Source: Sporopachydermia quercuum
Taxonomy: Eukaryota > Ascomycota > Sporopachydermiomycetes > Sporopachydermiales > Sporopachydermiaceae
Assembly: GCA_001599295.1 (NCBI GenBank)
Contig: BCGN01000001.1
Location: 620,001 to 684,000 of the forward strand
Direction of reading: 5' to 3'
Length of the DNA stretch: 64,000 nt
Shown: positions 44,440-55,656 of the stretch, in pieces
Numbering within the stretch: the stretch's first letter is position 1
Layout: every line of letters begins with the position of its first letter
The notes under the pieces: model-generated
The model's input: only the letters and a program-made list of their open reading frames with translations
What the model was told of the DNA's origin: nothing
The model's database searches: none
Translations under genes and position numbers: made by a program

Positions 44440-47400
44440 TTACATTAATGTAGTACGTCCTCCAATATCAGTACTAGCACTACCATCAGGCATATCACCA
44501 CTTCTTCCTGCGATAAAACTATAGTAGATATTTTCCAGTTTCCGTTGTTCCGAGATGGAGATACTTGGCTTGGTCTCTTTTAATGACTTTGCAAAATGTC
44601 GAGAGTTTATTTCAATCTTGCGGTTATTGTTTGACGAGGTCTCTGTTCTTTTCAAATGCTTTTGATTAACCTCCCAATAACTTAAATTCTCGGTAAGTGA
44701 CTGGATCTGTTTATACAGCTTGACTCTATCCGAAGGGTTTATATCTCGAGCAGCTTTTCTGGTTAAAGTTTGTCCCGAGCCTAATCCGGAGGCCGAGTTA
44801 GATTTTGATCCGATACCCATGGGAATAAACTCAATTGAATCTTCTTGCTTCCCTCTTTTGTTTCCGTTGAAATCACCATTGTTGTTCCCTTCTGCTTCTG
44901 ATTCTTCCTCATTGAGTCTCTCATGAACCGCCTCCAAATAAGCATTATATGTTAACGCTTGTAAATCGGCTCCAGAAAATCCTTCAGCTTGCTGTGCCAC
45001 ATATCTTAGGTCCACGTCCAAACTAAGCTCCATTTTTCCCGATATTGCTTTTAAAATATCCTCTCGGTCTTCAACATTTGGCATATCACATAACACAGAT
45101 TTATCTAATCTACCAGGTCGTAATAAAGCCGAATCAATTAAATCCGGTCGACTTGTCGCTGCTAATACATAAACTCCATCCAAACCTTCGGCACCATCCA
45201 TTTGTGTTAACATTTGATTCACAACTCTATCGGTAACTCCTGTTGAATCATGCCCTCTTTTTGGGGCTATTGAGTCAAATTCATCGAAAAAAAGAATACA
45301 CGGTTTAGCTGCTTGTGCTCTCTCAAATAACTCTCGGACTGATTGCTCCGAAGCTCCAATATATTTATTTAAGATTTCCGGACCTTTAATAGAGATAAAG
45401 TTTAACCCACATTGAGATGCAACAGCTGAGGCTAAGAATGTCTTTCCACATCCGGGATATCCATACAAAAGAATACCCGACCGGAGCCTGAGAGGACTAG
45501 ATTCAAAAATAGGTGCATATTTAGTAGGCCATTCCAAAGTTTCCAGAAGAATTGATTTGGCCTCTGTCAAACCTCCTATATCTTTCCAACTGGTAGCCGA
45601 TTTTTGCAATTTTACTCCTCTTAAAGAAGATGGGATAAAATTAGCTAACGCCGATGAGAAATTCTCTTCCGAAATTTCAACCGGAGATGAAATTTGACCC
45701 GCTTCTGAGAGTTCAAGTAAGCCTTCATGTTTGGCTCGTTCTACTACAATTTTCAAATCTGCGGCAAGAAAGCCTTCAGTTTGGGCTGCTATATCTCCCA
45801 GATCGATTTTCCGAGATACGTAAGCCTGTTGAACTCTAATCTGTTCGGATATAATTATTTTGCGGATTTCTCCATCTGGAGGGAATATTCGGAAGGTATC
45901 TTCTAGTACATGACTTTGAAGCAGTAGAGAGTTTATACTATCTTTACCGGATGATGAAGCTAAAAGCGATATTTTCCGATACCCAGACACAGAGCAGAAC
46001 TCATTTCGAAAATGCTCGGCAAACTGACGAGCTGCAGAACTATCGGAATGTTCTGATTCCGAAGGTATAAGTTTATCAAGATCATCAAGTACTAGTACTG
46101 AAGGAGAATACCAACTCGCTTGCAAGAACCATTGTGTTATTAAATTTTTTGTTCCGGGGATTCCCGTTTCTGATCCAATGTTTCCACACGCTATCGGAAT
46201 AACTCGGACCCCAATATCGGCTAATTGTTCCGCTACTTGTTTCAATACGGAAGATTTGCCTGATCCAGCTGTTCCGTAAATTAAGGAACCCAATCTTCTG
46301 TTTTTGACGGTTCGGAAAACTTTATGAAGAAGTTTGTCGTATCCAACAACTTTAGCAGAAAAGCCAGAAGCGGAGCTTTTGCCGAAAGGGGCGATTTCAG
46401 AGACTGGTCGGAGGATTTCGGATCCAATTTCAATAGCAAAATCACGGTTCGAAACGGAATTGAGCCAACCATCATGCTGTTTAAATTCAATTACTCCACC
46501 ATTCGGTAAATGTTCAATAGGAGCCAGTTGACATCCGTTAGTTATAATGGCGGAAAAGATACCCGAGCTGATCAGGTCAATTCTTAGGGATTCTATTCTC
46601 TTTTCGAGTTCTGTGGTTTCCACTTCATCCGATTCATTCCTACCTGATCCCGATTTAAGCTTTAATCCCGAGCTGGCGCGGCCAGGTTTGGTTTCAGTAA
46701 TATAGGGATGAATTATTAAGCACTCTGGAGTTCGGGACAGCGGCTTGCCCGCATTTTGTACTGATATGATGCTTCCGAGCTGTCCCGATAAATTAAGGGC
46801 AGCTGATAAAGCAGGAGAAACACCGGCTTGTCCTTCGGGTGCAAATGGATAATGAATCAATCTAGCTGTTATTTTTTGTGCTGGGGGATTTACTGTTGAG
46901 TTACTTTTCTGATCATCCGAGACATCGGCAGTTGGAAGGTATTTTGGAGGTTTTACAAATGGCGGTAAAACCACTGAAATGGATACAAATTCAGCTGAAG
47001 TTAATATAGGCAGTAATGGGACTGTATCGGTGAAAATGGCAAATTGAGCTTCAGAAGCAGTTCCTGAATTGGAAAGCTCAGAGGGGAAAAGCGGGTGAGG
47101 TAACGGAATTACTCGCAGCAATTGAGCTTTTGGTTCGGCAGACTTCTTAGCGGCAGTAGTAATACTACTACGAGATCTTCCAGTGGCACTTTTGCTTTTA
47201 CTTCGTCTACTAGAACTTGCAGAACCTTCCTTAGCTTTCCGAGTTTTGGGTGCAATGATTATCTCACATGTTGGAGATAATCTAGCCACAGGACCGGAAA
47301 AATCGGGATCAATTGCAACCACAGTCAAAGTTGCATGTGCTGTGGGACTAGGAAATACAGTTATTACACCGCCAACAGAAACCGCTCTCACTTGGTTGAT

Positions 47401-47823
47401 AAGCCGATCTTCTAAATACTGAGCATGAATCTCCACTAGTTCCCAGTCAGAAGCAGTCACCGGCTCTAGTCGGACTGTGAAGGCTTCGGGTGGATTCGGA
47501 ACAAGTTCCAATTTAACCGTATCTGTTTCCTTGAGTCCAATATCGGCGGCAAATATCGGATCGATTTCAACTATGTTATTGCTATTGTTATTCTCATCGG
47601 AACGGACAGTAGAGTTTGGTAGCCCAGAGCTTCCGCTCGTCATTCCAGTCCAACCGAAGAAAGCCGAAGATGTTTTCTTCCGATCGGAGTTCCAAGTTGC
47701 TTTTATAACAACATGCTGCGCCACTAAATTTGCCAAATAAAGCTGATTTGCTAACGAATTGGGTAAATTTACTAAATTACTCCGCAATGGCACAAACGAC
47801 ACTATGGCTGACAACGAGGACAT
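44440..47823 (-). CDS. PEX1: Peroxin-1, AAA+ ATPase of peroxisomal export
   Basis: 1127 residues, single exon, ATG at 47823. With Pex6 it forms the heterohexamer that pulls monoubiquitinated Pex5 out of the peroxisomal membrane. The N-terminal double-psi-like domains open with SFVPLRSNLVNLP. D1 has Walker A GTAGSGKSS (about residue 516) and a Walker B with DDLDKL. D2 is the well-conserved ring: DIGGLTEAKSILLETLEWP, Walker A GYPGCGKTFLA (about residue 785), GPEILNKYIGASEQSVRELF, Walker B CILFFDEFDSIAPKRG, and ATSRPDLIDSALLRPGRLDKS with its arginine finger. The length is close to the fungal norm (1043 in Saccharomyces). Codon use and conservation look normal. The PTS1-bearing CoA ligase at 59.3 kb is a potential beneficiary of the pathway. 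Confidence 0.96.
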   Translation of the reverse strand: MSSLSAIVSFVPLRSNLVNLPNSLANQLYLANLVAQHVVIKATWNSDRKKTSSAFFGWTGMTSGSSGLPNSTVRSDENNNSNNIVEIDPIFAADIGLKETDTVKLELVPNPPEAFTVRLEPVTASDWELVEIHAQYLEDRLINQVRAVSVGGVITVFPSPTAHATLTVVAIDPDFSGPVARLSPTCEIIIAPKTRKAKEGSASSSRRSKSKSATGRSRSSITTAAKKSAEPKAQLLRVIPLPHPLFPSELSNSGTASEAQFAIFTDTVPLLPILTSAEFVSISVVLPPFVKPPKYLPTADVSDDQKSNSTVNPPAQKITARLIHYPFAPEGQAGVSPALSAALNLSGQLGSIISVQNAGKPLSRTPECLIIHPYITETKPGRASSGLKLKSGSGRNESDEVETTELEKRIESLRIDLISSGIFSAIITNGCQLAPIEHLPNGGVIEFKQHDGWLNSVSNRDFAIEIGSEILRPVSEIAPFGKSSASGFSAKVVGYDKLLHKVFRTVKNRRLGSLIYGTAGSGKSSVLKQVAEQLADIGVRVIPIACGNIGSETGIPGTKNLITQWFLQASWYSPSVLVLDDLDKLIPSESEHSDSSAARQFAEHFRNEFCSVSGYRKISLLASSSGKDSINSLLLQSHVLEDTFRIFPPDGEIRKIIISEQIRVQQAYVSRKIDLGDIAAQTEGFLAADLKIVVERAKHEGLLELSEAGQISSPVEISEENFSSALANFIPSSLRGVKLQKSATSWKDIGGLTEAKSILLETLEWPTKYAPIFESSPLRLRSGILLYGYPGCGKTFLASAVASQCGLNFISIKGPEILNKYIGASEQSVRELFERAQAAKPCILFFDEFDSIAPKRGHDSTGVTDRVVNQMLTQMDGAEGLDGVYVLAATSRPDLIDSALLRPGRLDKSVLCDMPNVEDREDILKAISGKMELSLDVDLRYVAQQAEGFSGADLQALTYNAYLEAVHERLNEEESEAEGNNNGDFNGNKRGKQEDSIEFIPMGIGSKSNSASGLGSGQTLTRKAARDINPSDRVKLYKQIQSLTENLSYWEVNQKHLKRTETSSNNNRKIEINSRHFAKSLKETKPSISISEQRKLENIYYSFIAGRSGDMPDGSASTDIGGRTTLM

Positions 47824-49798
47824 TTCTGAAATTACTGCGGCGCAGGCGCAGATTAAATAACGTAACTAAATTGGTGAGCCAAACGAAAAGAGTCTCAAGT
47901 CCTAGTAGTTTGAATTAATAGTAGCTCAAATGATTTTTACAATTCAGAAGATAGATAGAGATACGCATTTATATTCAAGTTTCGTAGAGAGAAGATAAAT
48001 TACACCAGAGTGTGGGGATGGAAGTTGTTTGTTAGGAACGTTTCCGTTGCCGAGGGTATTATGTCCGGTTTTTAATTGGGCTAGTTTCCGATTTCAGGGA
48101 AGGTCTGGAGACTAATAATTTTGACATAGGGTTACCGAAGGTTGTATGTTGTACGTAAAAATGCAAAAGAGGAATATAGATGTTGTGGTATACGATAGGA
48201 AGTGCNAGAAGACCGCGGAATAGATTGTTAGCGTTACAGAAGAATATAAACTTAAGTTGGGGTATTGTGCAATTTATGTAGTAGAAATATATATAATGTA
48301 TGCGGGAGAAGAGGATGAATTTTACAGATAGTCAGCATTTCGGATAATTTGAGTGGTCGTTAAACTCATTAAGTATGCAGATCTTAACATAGGGATAGAA
48401 ATTAGCTATGAATCTAAAGCGTGGAAGTTGAGTTAGTTTTATATGGCATTTAATGAGTTGAGGACATTGGAATGGTTGGGGTTTTCCTCGTTTCTTTTTG
48501 TTCAAATGAGAAGTATGCAATTACTAGCATAGTTTGAGTACAGGATCAGAACTTATTTTAAACAAAAGTTAATATACTTATAACTCTTTTTTTACCAATA
48601 GAATTAAGGTGTCAAACTGTACTTAATAATTAAGGTGTGAAGTAAAGAGTACTCAGAAGGATACATGCACTGATATTCCAACTGGTTCAATCAAATTTTG
48701 AGTGAATTGTTGCTCCTAATTCTCAAATGTATTGGGAATTATTCTTCTAGGATTTCAAATGAAATTTGTCAGCCTTACAGTTATGTTTTATCGTATTTAC
48801 TGGCGGAAAGGCAAGGTGTACCGAATATCGAAGTTAGCTCTCGAATCAAGTGTAGTTTGAACCTAAATCAAACTTACCTTCAGGCTTAAAAATTTCAGAT
48901 TCTTTTTCTTTTCACACCGAGCAAAGCCCAGTGAGATCAACTTGCATCTTTCAACAGTACCGCCAATTTATATATTACTGAAAGTTATTTCAAAGCAGAT
49001 ATTTTATCAGAAACAGTGAGATAGTATAGAATTATTTCATGGACCTGTATGATTTGAATAAACTCATGAATAACAGGTCAAGGCCCATTGATTGGAAGGC
49101 TCCATTGTTTATAAAACTGGTTGATTCATAGTTCAACTTATATATTTATTCGTAGATGCGAAGTACGGAATAGTCATAATTGGTTTTGGAGCATAGTAAA
49201 GGTTCCCTACAATTTACACAACGTCTTATTATTATTTATAAAGTGTGTTTCAAAAAGATTCTCTAATACTGAGGAAAGCGTTGTCCTTAATGATTTTAAG
49301 TTTATTAAGTAATTATGTATACAAAATGTAACAAAAGCCTTTGTTTCTATATTAGTCTTTTTAGTATGTAAAATGTGGAGGAGTACTTTCACATTCAAGT
49401 ATTTCTATTTCTATCATTTAGACTTTATAGCTTTTCATGCACATAATTTCCACCTTAACCTAATAATGCTGTTAATAACTGATCACATAATCCTAATTAT
49501 ATGTAACTTCATGTAGCTTCCTGTCGTCATACAAGATTATGAACTTAAAATATTACTGATAAAGTTCGGGATTGTAACNTTATTGCGATGTTATAGATTC
49601 AGCAGGAACTTCAACTTTCAGATCAGATACGTAACTTAAGGTGTACAATAAGAATAATCTCACAGGATTCAAAATGAAGCGAATGAGACATCTAGAAACA
49701 GCGCTTCCTTTGCCAATTATATAAAGTCTTACGAGGAGAATTTAAAAGAACATTTTAACGGACAAAGCAGATTTCAATGAAAACTTTCAGCTTGCTTT

Positions 49799-49832
49799 CT
49801 TGTTAGCTAACAAGGTATAATATCATGATATT
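49799..49832. repeat. Two adjacent perfect palindromes
   Basis: CTTGTTAGCTAACAAG (49799-49814) is a perfect 16-base palindrome. Four bases later AATATCATGATATT (49819-49832) is a perfect 14-base palindrome. Both are read directly from the sequence and lie in the middle of the 4.2 kb gene-poor region. The function is unknown; they could be dimeric protein binding sites or DNA hairpins. Confidence 0.9.
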
Positions 49833-51774
49833 CATAGATCGAAAGTTATTTGGAGGAATATGATTTGATTCCTTGATTTCACTTCAAAAGCAACTTCAAA
49901 TTAAACAAAAATATGGTCTCAATTTTTAACTAGAAATTGAAAAATCACAATTTGGCTGAAGAAGGGGAAAAACTAATCACATCAAGAATACCATACTTTT
50001 AAATTCTAAAATACTTTCCGTGGAATACCTTCCATATATAATGTATCATAAATTGAATGGATTTATCGGAACTAAGAATAATACAAAAATACAAATTTAT
50101 AAGAAGATTGGAAGGGCCCAAAAGCCAATATCCTGCTCACAACTAAAGTCAGTATTTCTCAGATAGCATTATAAGACAGTGAAAGATTCGACAAGAATTA
50201 AACTGTAGAACGACGAGAAACTATTAGGAAAACATGAGCAAATGTAGCTTTCTTAGATCAAATGAGGCATATTTCGGTCTCTACAGTTTTCTTTTCTTGC
50301 TACATAAATGTCATATATATATATATTCCTTTGAGTTATCTTAAACGTCTAAGCATAAAAAGAGAGGAACCAATTAAACTTTAGAACCTAGATTTAATTT
50401 TTCAGAATGAAGATGTATAAGTCAATCAATCAGATTGACGTATTAGTGCATGTGCTGAACAAATATACATCACAAAAGTTTAAACCTTGTCTAATGGCAT
50501 TGTTCGAAAGGGAGAATAAGAACACATTTGATGATATTCCAGGAAATTTTTGAAGGGTGATATTTCATCTTTTCTTGGAGTTTGGAACAAAAACTAGTTT
50601 GAGATTTTGTAATTTTTCTCTTTCGATATTTTACAAGAAAGAATTGCATTTTTTCAATAAACTTGAAGACAAGGATATGGAGAATTAACGTTACCAGATG
50701 GTATTTTGAAATTCAGACCCAAACTGTAGTCAAAACCTTAAATATAGGCTCGGTAAAGAATGTTTTGCGCCAGATACCACACATAAGTAGCTGGTAAAAT
50801 ATTGATTACAACACGTCTTCAAAAAATCTATTACGTTCTANTGATTAAGGTACATAATAACCAGTGATAATTATCATGAACATGGGCTTTTTTTTGGCAA
50901 GTCAATTGATTGTGAATATAAAAGTTATTTTTGATTCACAAATAAGAAGCAGTTTGCTTAGTGTTATCAATTGGTTGGCTTCCTTTTTTCACATCCGCCT
51001 TTTCTTCCTATCAATATTTCAACACCTATTGGNAAAGTGCCGGAGTTTGGATGACTCGTTTAAGAATCCAGTTATTTAATCATTCTAATCATTTTGATAT
51101 ATACAGGTACTACGGTATTGCACAGAACATCAATTTATTGTTATGTCTTCGGTATTAACGACTCTATCGTATCAGTGACACCTCTTGCGAAATGTGATCG
51201 TGCATTGGTTCTATCCGCTCTNATGCTCTCATGGTTGCCATGTTTATATGCTCTATACCTACTGTGAACTATTCCTAACTTCACAACAGTTTCATTTAAC
51301 CACATCTTATTGTTGTATAATTATTCTTTCGATGCTACCCATTAGTTATTCCATTCTATTCAACCAACCAATACTTCATCTACTTACCAAGANTATTCCC
51401 ATTGTTTCATTCGTTGACTTGATTGACTTGGAATCATCTTACGTACAAAATACTTTCTCAAAAAGGAAAAATAGGATAACGGTAACTAATTACAACATGT
51501 ACTTTAAACATTGTTCAAAACTATCAGTATACCAGGTTCATATCAAATTTTATATGCGGCATAGTACTTTGGATTGGTTGTTGCCGATAAAGTGTTGATG
51601 GTGTTCAATCTAATATGAGAATCCAAAGTGCGGCTCTCAATAAGGAGAAGTATGAAAGCAAAGGGCCATCAAGTCGAGCTACTTTAGGTGGAAATAATTG
51701 ATATGTTGATGAAGAGGTTTTGAGAGAATCCCTTCAATTTTGAATGCTCTAAGAGTGAGAATTAGTTCCTGAAT

Positions 51775-51798
51775 GAAGCGAAGTGAAGTGAAGTGAAG
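51775..51798. repeat. (GAAGT)n short tandem repeat
   Basis: GAAGC followed by three GAAGT units and a partial unit, about 200 bases upstream of the ERS1 ATG. Confidence 0.85.
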
Positions 51799-51996
51799 AT
51801 TTAAGAGATTCAAGAAACATTCTTATCATTTGAAACTGTTTATACATATCTGTTTTCTGAGGGCGACTGATGATTGAGTTTATTGAATTGGGTCAATGTA
51901 CTTATTCCAAAGATCCGAAAGGTGCACAGTTTACAAATTCATATCTCTGTTGAAACCATTCTTTTATTGAATTGATTATCATACCATCAATAGGTA

Positions 51997-52983
51997 ATGA
52001 ATCTACTAGGAGCTTTATCTTCGTTATCTGGTTGGATATACTTCTTTCTATGGGTAAGAAATATTGTGGTTTTAATCAATTACCTAGAACTATTTTGAGT
52101 AATCTAACATTTCTTCAGAGTATATCTTTTTATCCACCAATCCTTGTTAACATCGCTACTTCATCAGTTGAAGGATTATCAGTTGACTTTCTATACTTTA
52201 ACTCAGTTGGCTATCTATTCTACACATTATCAACTGCTCTTTTATATTACTCATCAACAGTGAGAAATGAGTACAAACTCAGATTTACTCCCCCTGGGGG
52301 AAACTCTTTGTTTCCTTTAGTTGAATTGAATGATATTATATTTGCAGTTCATGGTCTTTTTTTTGCTTTGTTAACGCTGTCTCAAGTTTACCTCTGGGGA
52401 TATAAGAAAGCACCTAATCAAAAATTCAGTTTTGCTGGTAAGCTCCTGGTGGGATTGGTAGTGACAGCGGTGATAGTATTAGGGGCCATAGTACTGTTAA
52501 GNGACTTCAAGTCAAAGGTTCAATGGCTTGATGTTGCATTGGTATCTGGCAATATAAAAGTTATCATGAGCACAAGCAAATACGTACCGCAATTAATTTA
52601 TAATTTTCGAAGAAAATCCACTCTTGGGTGGCCTGTCTCAGCCATTTGGATGGATTTTNGTGGAGGAATCTTATCATTGGCACAGCTTATATTTGANGCA
52701 ATCGAAGATGATCAATTAAAGGGAATTTTCATCAATTTTGCAAAGTTTTCATTGGCAATAGTAAGTTGAGATGTTGGAGGTTCGTATTATAGGATTTTTG
52801 ATCTTTTTAATCTGAATGGTGAAAGAAATAGAAGATTGTTCTGATACTAACAATGTGCAACTAATACTGTAGATTACTTTAGGATTTGATGCTTTGTTTT
52901 TCATTCAGCATTATATTTTATATGGTTATGTAGGATGCAAAACAAGTGATATTTCGGAGGAACAAAGGCTGCTGATTCCGTGA
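51997..52983 (+). CDS. ERS1: Cystinosin homologue Ers1 (PQ-loop transporter), three exons
   Basis: Proton-coupled cystine exporter family of the vacuole/endosome. Spliced model: exons 51997-52053, 52119-52760 and 52873-52983, 269 residues (yeast Ers1 is 260). Intron 1 is 65 nt (GTAAGA, ATCTAAC, TTCAG) and intron 2 is 112 nt (GTAAGT, TACTAAC, CTGTAG), both phase 0. The first junction creates GWIYFFLW-SISFYPPI, the cystinosin TM1 and first PQ-loop (Pro-Pro here, as in yeast Ers1). The second PQ loop is KYVPQLIYNFRRKSTLGW, followed by the conserved D-F-x-G-G-I-L-S-L-x-Q-L-I. The last exon gives ITLGFDALFFIQHYILY. Seven membrane helices are expected. Three ambiguous bases fall in exon 2. Sits alone in a gene-poor area. 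Confidence 0.9.
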
Positions 52984-55656
52984 TAACATGTGCGATTCAA
53001 GTATTGATAGGACAGTCAATTTTTCAACAGAGATAACAGAGATAGATAGTTCATGGCTACGTTCATAGAGATGGTAAGAAATGATTGTATGCTACAGAAA
53101 TTCTATGTTCCCCTTCAAAAGCCACGAGAATTCTTCTAAAACATTCGTTGCATTTTATTGATTGATTCTACTGTTTATTCATTATCTGGTCTCCTAGCCT
53201 TTCAATAACCTTCAAAGGAAACATGATACCGTCAATTCATTATCCAGCAATTGAATTTGATTGTGAAGGAATGAACCTTATCGTTATGTGTATAAAGAAA
53301 GCTTATTTTAAGGTATAAAACACTATAACACATGAACTAAACCTTGCTCTAAAATTCANCTGAAGGTTGTGTACTGATTGGACCTAATACGCAGGTTCTC
53401 TTTATCACAACCGTAAGTTAGTTCTGTATTATTTCGAGAGATTGAAAAATAATATANCTCATTTCGAAGGAATTGGCGNTATTGATTGAAAAATAGCGAT
53501 TTGAGTATATGATCCATCAATTGGGCCAAGGTAAGATTTTTCTTAACGTTTGTGGAAACAATTATTATGCGAACATATGAAGTGGAGGCTCATTCGACGC
53601 CATAATTTCATATTGTCAACACTGGCGGAAGATAATACTCAGCTAGAGTATTGTAACAGGNATTGCAAATTGGGAGCACAAATAGTACTTACGTTACCCA
53701 ATATATTGATTAGATTCCTCTCCTTATTGAGTTGAGTTTCGGAATATATGGGTTGGTACATACTTTTTCTAAGACACCAAATAAGGTTTCCTGATGATGG
53801 GTTTCCTACTGGATTGATGATTATTCAACGAAGTTATGATTTAAGTCAATGTAAATCAAATGTCTATCTAACCAAAGACATGTCATGAAAACATAGCAAT
53901 AAATTACTGTTCGAAGGAGGCATATGTTCCTTCATCTATCTGTTTGCTAATATGTACGGAAGTTTGAGTTTGAGTTATTGTACATAATTTCAGTTAATCT
54001 GATTTAAATTTCGGTAAAAACTTATTCTTAAGGGCTCACAGATAAAACTACTTTGGTAAGCCAACGGTATATACGTTAGTCTTAGAACAGGCAATTCTAC
54101 AGTTGATTGAATCAGTTTATAAGAAGTCTTAAATTATTTTTCATGAATTTTCATATGATTGTAAGAGGACTATGACTGACAGAGTTAAACGTTCAGTATT
54201 CTTTCAGAAGCTTTATAAATAAAGTGTTATTGGTTTTAATATAGTTCATATTTCCATCCAGTGAAACAAGAGCAACCGTATTGTACTTTAAATGCATCGA
54301 ACAGGTTTATGCTAAGTACGATGCCACAATAAGAATAATTCTGTCTACTCAATGTACCCATCTGATCAGACAGTCCTCAACTTGTCGAAACAAACAGTCC
54401 TGGAGGTTAATCTACCAACAGTAAACACTCTTACTCTTTTTCAACTGCAAAAGTTCAGAGCAAACTATAACTAATACTCACAGGTATTAATTAACATATT
54501 TAAATCTATACTATACAATTTTTGTTTTCTTTTATTATGTCATGATTAATTCTCAACTCCCCTTCTTTCTGGCCCAATTATGGTGTGTGGGTGTGGTTTC
54601 TATATTTTCGTACCTTACAGATACTTCCGTACATCTGGGGCAACCAACCTTATATAACTCACGAGAAGGCCATTTCTTGCCTCTAACTGCATGATAAAAT
54701 GTAAATCCCGTTATTAAACTTGACATACTAAATTATTTAGCCACATCCTCCAAACTCATTAATCCGTACAGTTTAAACCCTATTTCTGCTTTGACACTAA
54801 ACTAGTTCTCCTAGTTTCTCTCCGTAAAAATGGTCGCGAAACAATCTTACTGCCTGTTTCCTTTCTTTTTTTCTATACTACAATCTCCTCTCTGATAATG
54901 ATGTTAACATATGATTCAATCTCTCACACTAGATAAACCAGAACTGATAAAGATAATTCAAACATCTTTTTTTGGTCAAGATTTTAGTTGTGTGCAGGTG
55001 TTTTTTATCATTTAAGGAATAACGAGAAACAAAGACCAACAACAATAACAACAGCAACAGGGAATCGACCAACCAAAGAACGGACAAAAGAGAACTTGTT
55101 TTCTTTCTCATTTTATGACAAACAAAGCAGAACTTTTTCGATCATCAAAAGTGTTTACCTTTCTATTCAGAGAAGTAACGTAACGTAAGAAACAGCTTCC
55201 CAGTTTTTCTTACTTTCTCCATTTTATTTGAATTTTTCAGAGTTCAACCACAGTAGCAAAANGCACAATATCATTCATCACAAGGAAGCATAGATCTATC
55301 AACAATAGGAACGCAACAAAACGTACACAGAGTTCAATCAATCTCCCATAAAAGTCGATCAATATACAATGATATATTGATGGTAAACGTATTTTTTTTT
55401 TTCAAAAGATAAATAATAGGACAAGCCTAGAAGAAGATATCATCACAATCAAGGATACAGCTTGTGAAGGAAAACCAAATTCTATTGTTATCAGCAAAAA
55501 CAAACAACATNCACAACGATTTCATTTGAATAATAGCACATACCAAGGAACGGAATTTATATTAAGAGCTACATTCATCCTGTTGGAGTACCACTAGTTG
55601 CAACTGTTGTGTAGATTTTGGCAGATTGATCAAGAATAGCAAATAATAACAATACA
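52984..55656. other. Long upstream region of CYC8
   Basis: About 2.7 kb with no recognisable gene. The last 700 bases are rich in A/C-rich repeats (CAACAA-type) and T-tracts and contain several ATGs, suggesting a long 5' leader with upstream ORFs. The part nearest ERS1 carries several N bases. Confidence 0.5.

Larger units (their letters stand above)
47824..51996. other. Long gene-poor region between PEX1 and ERS1
   Basis: About 4.2 kb between two divergent starts, the longest gap in the window. ORFs are short and unlike known proteins; the longest, about 51185-51598 (+), contains two N bases and no recognisable domain. Two perfect palindromes lie side by side at 49799-49832. A (GAAGT)n run is at 51775-51798. 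No tRNA, snRNA or transposon relic was recognised. Confidence 0.5.

Noticed and set aside
51185-51598. 137-codon ORF upstream of ERS1
   Set aside because: Contains two N bases, is rich in Cys/Tyr/His/Leu from AT-rich sequence, and shows no domain or spliced link to ERS1.
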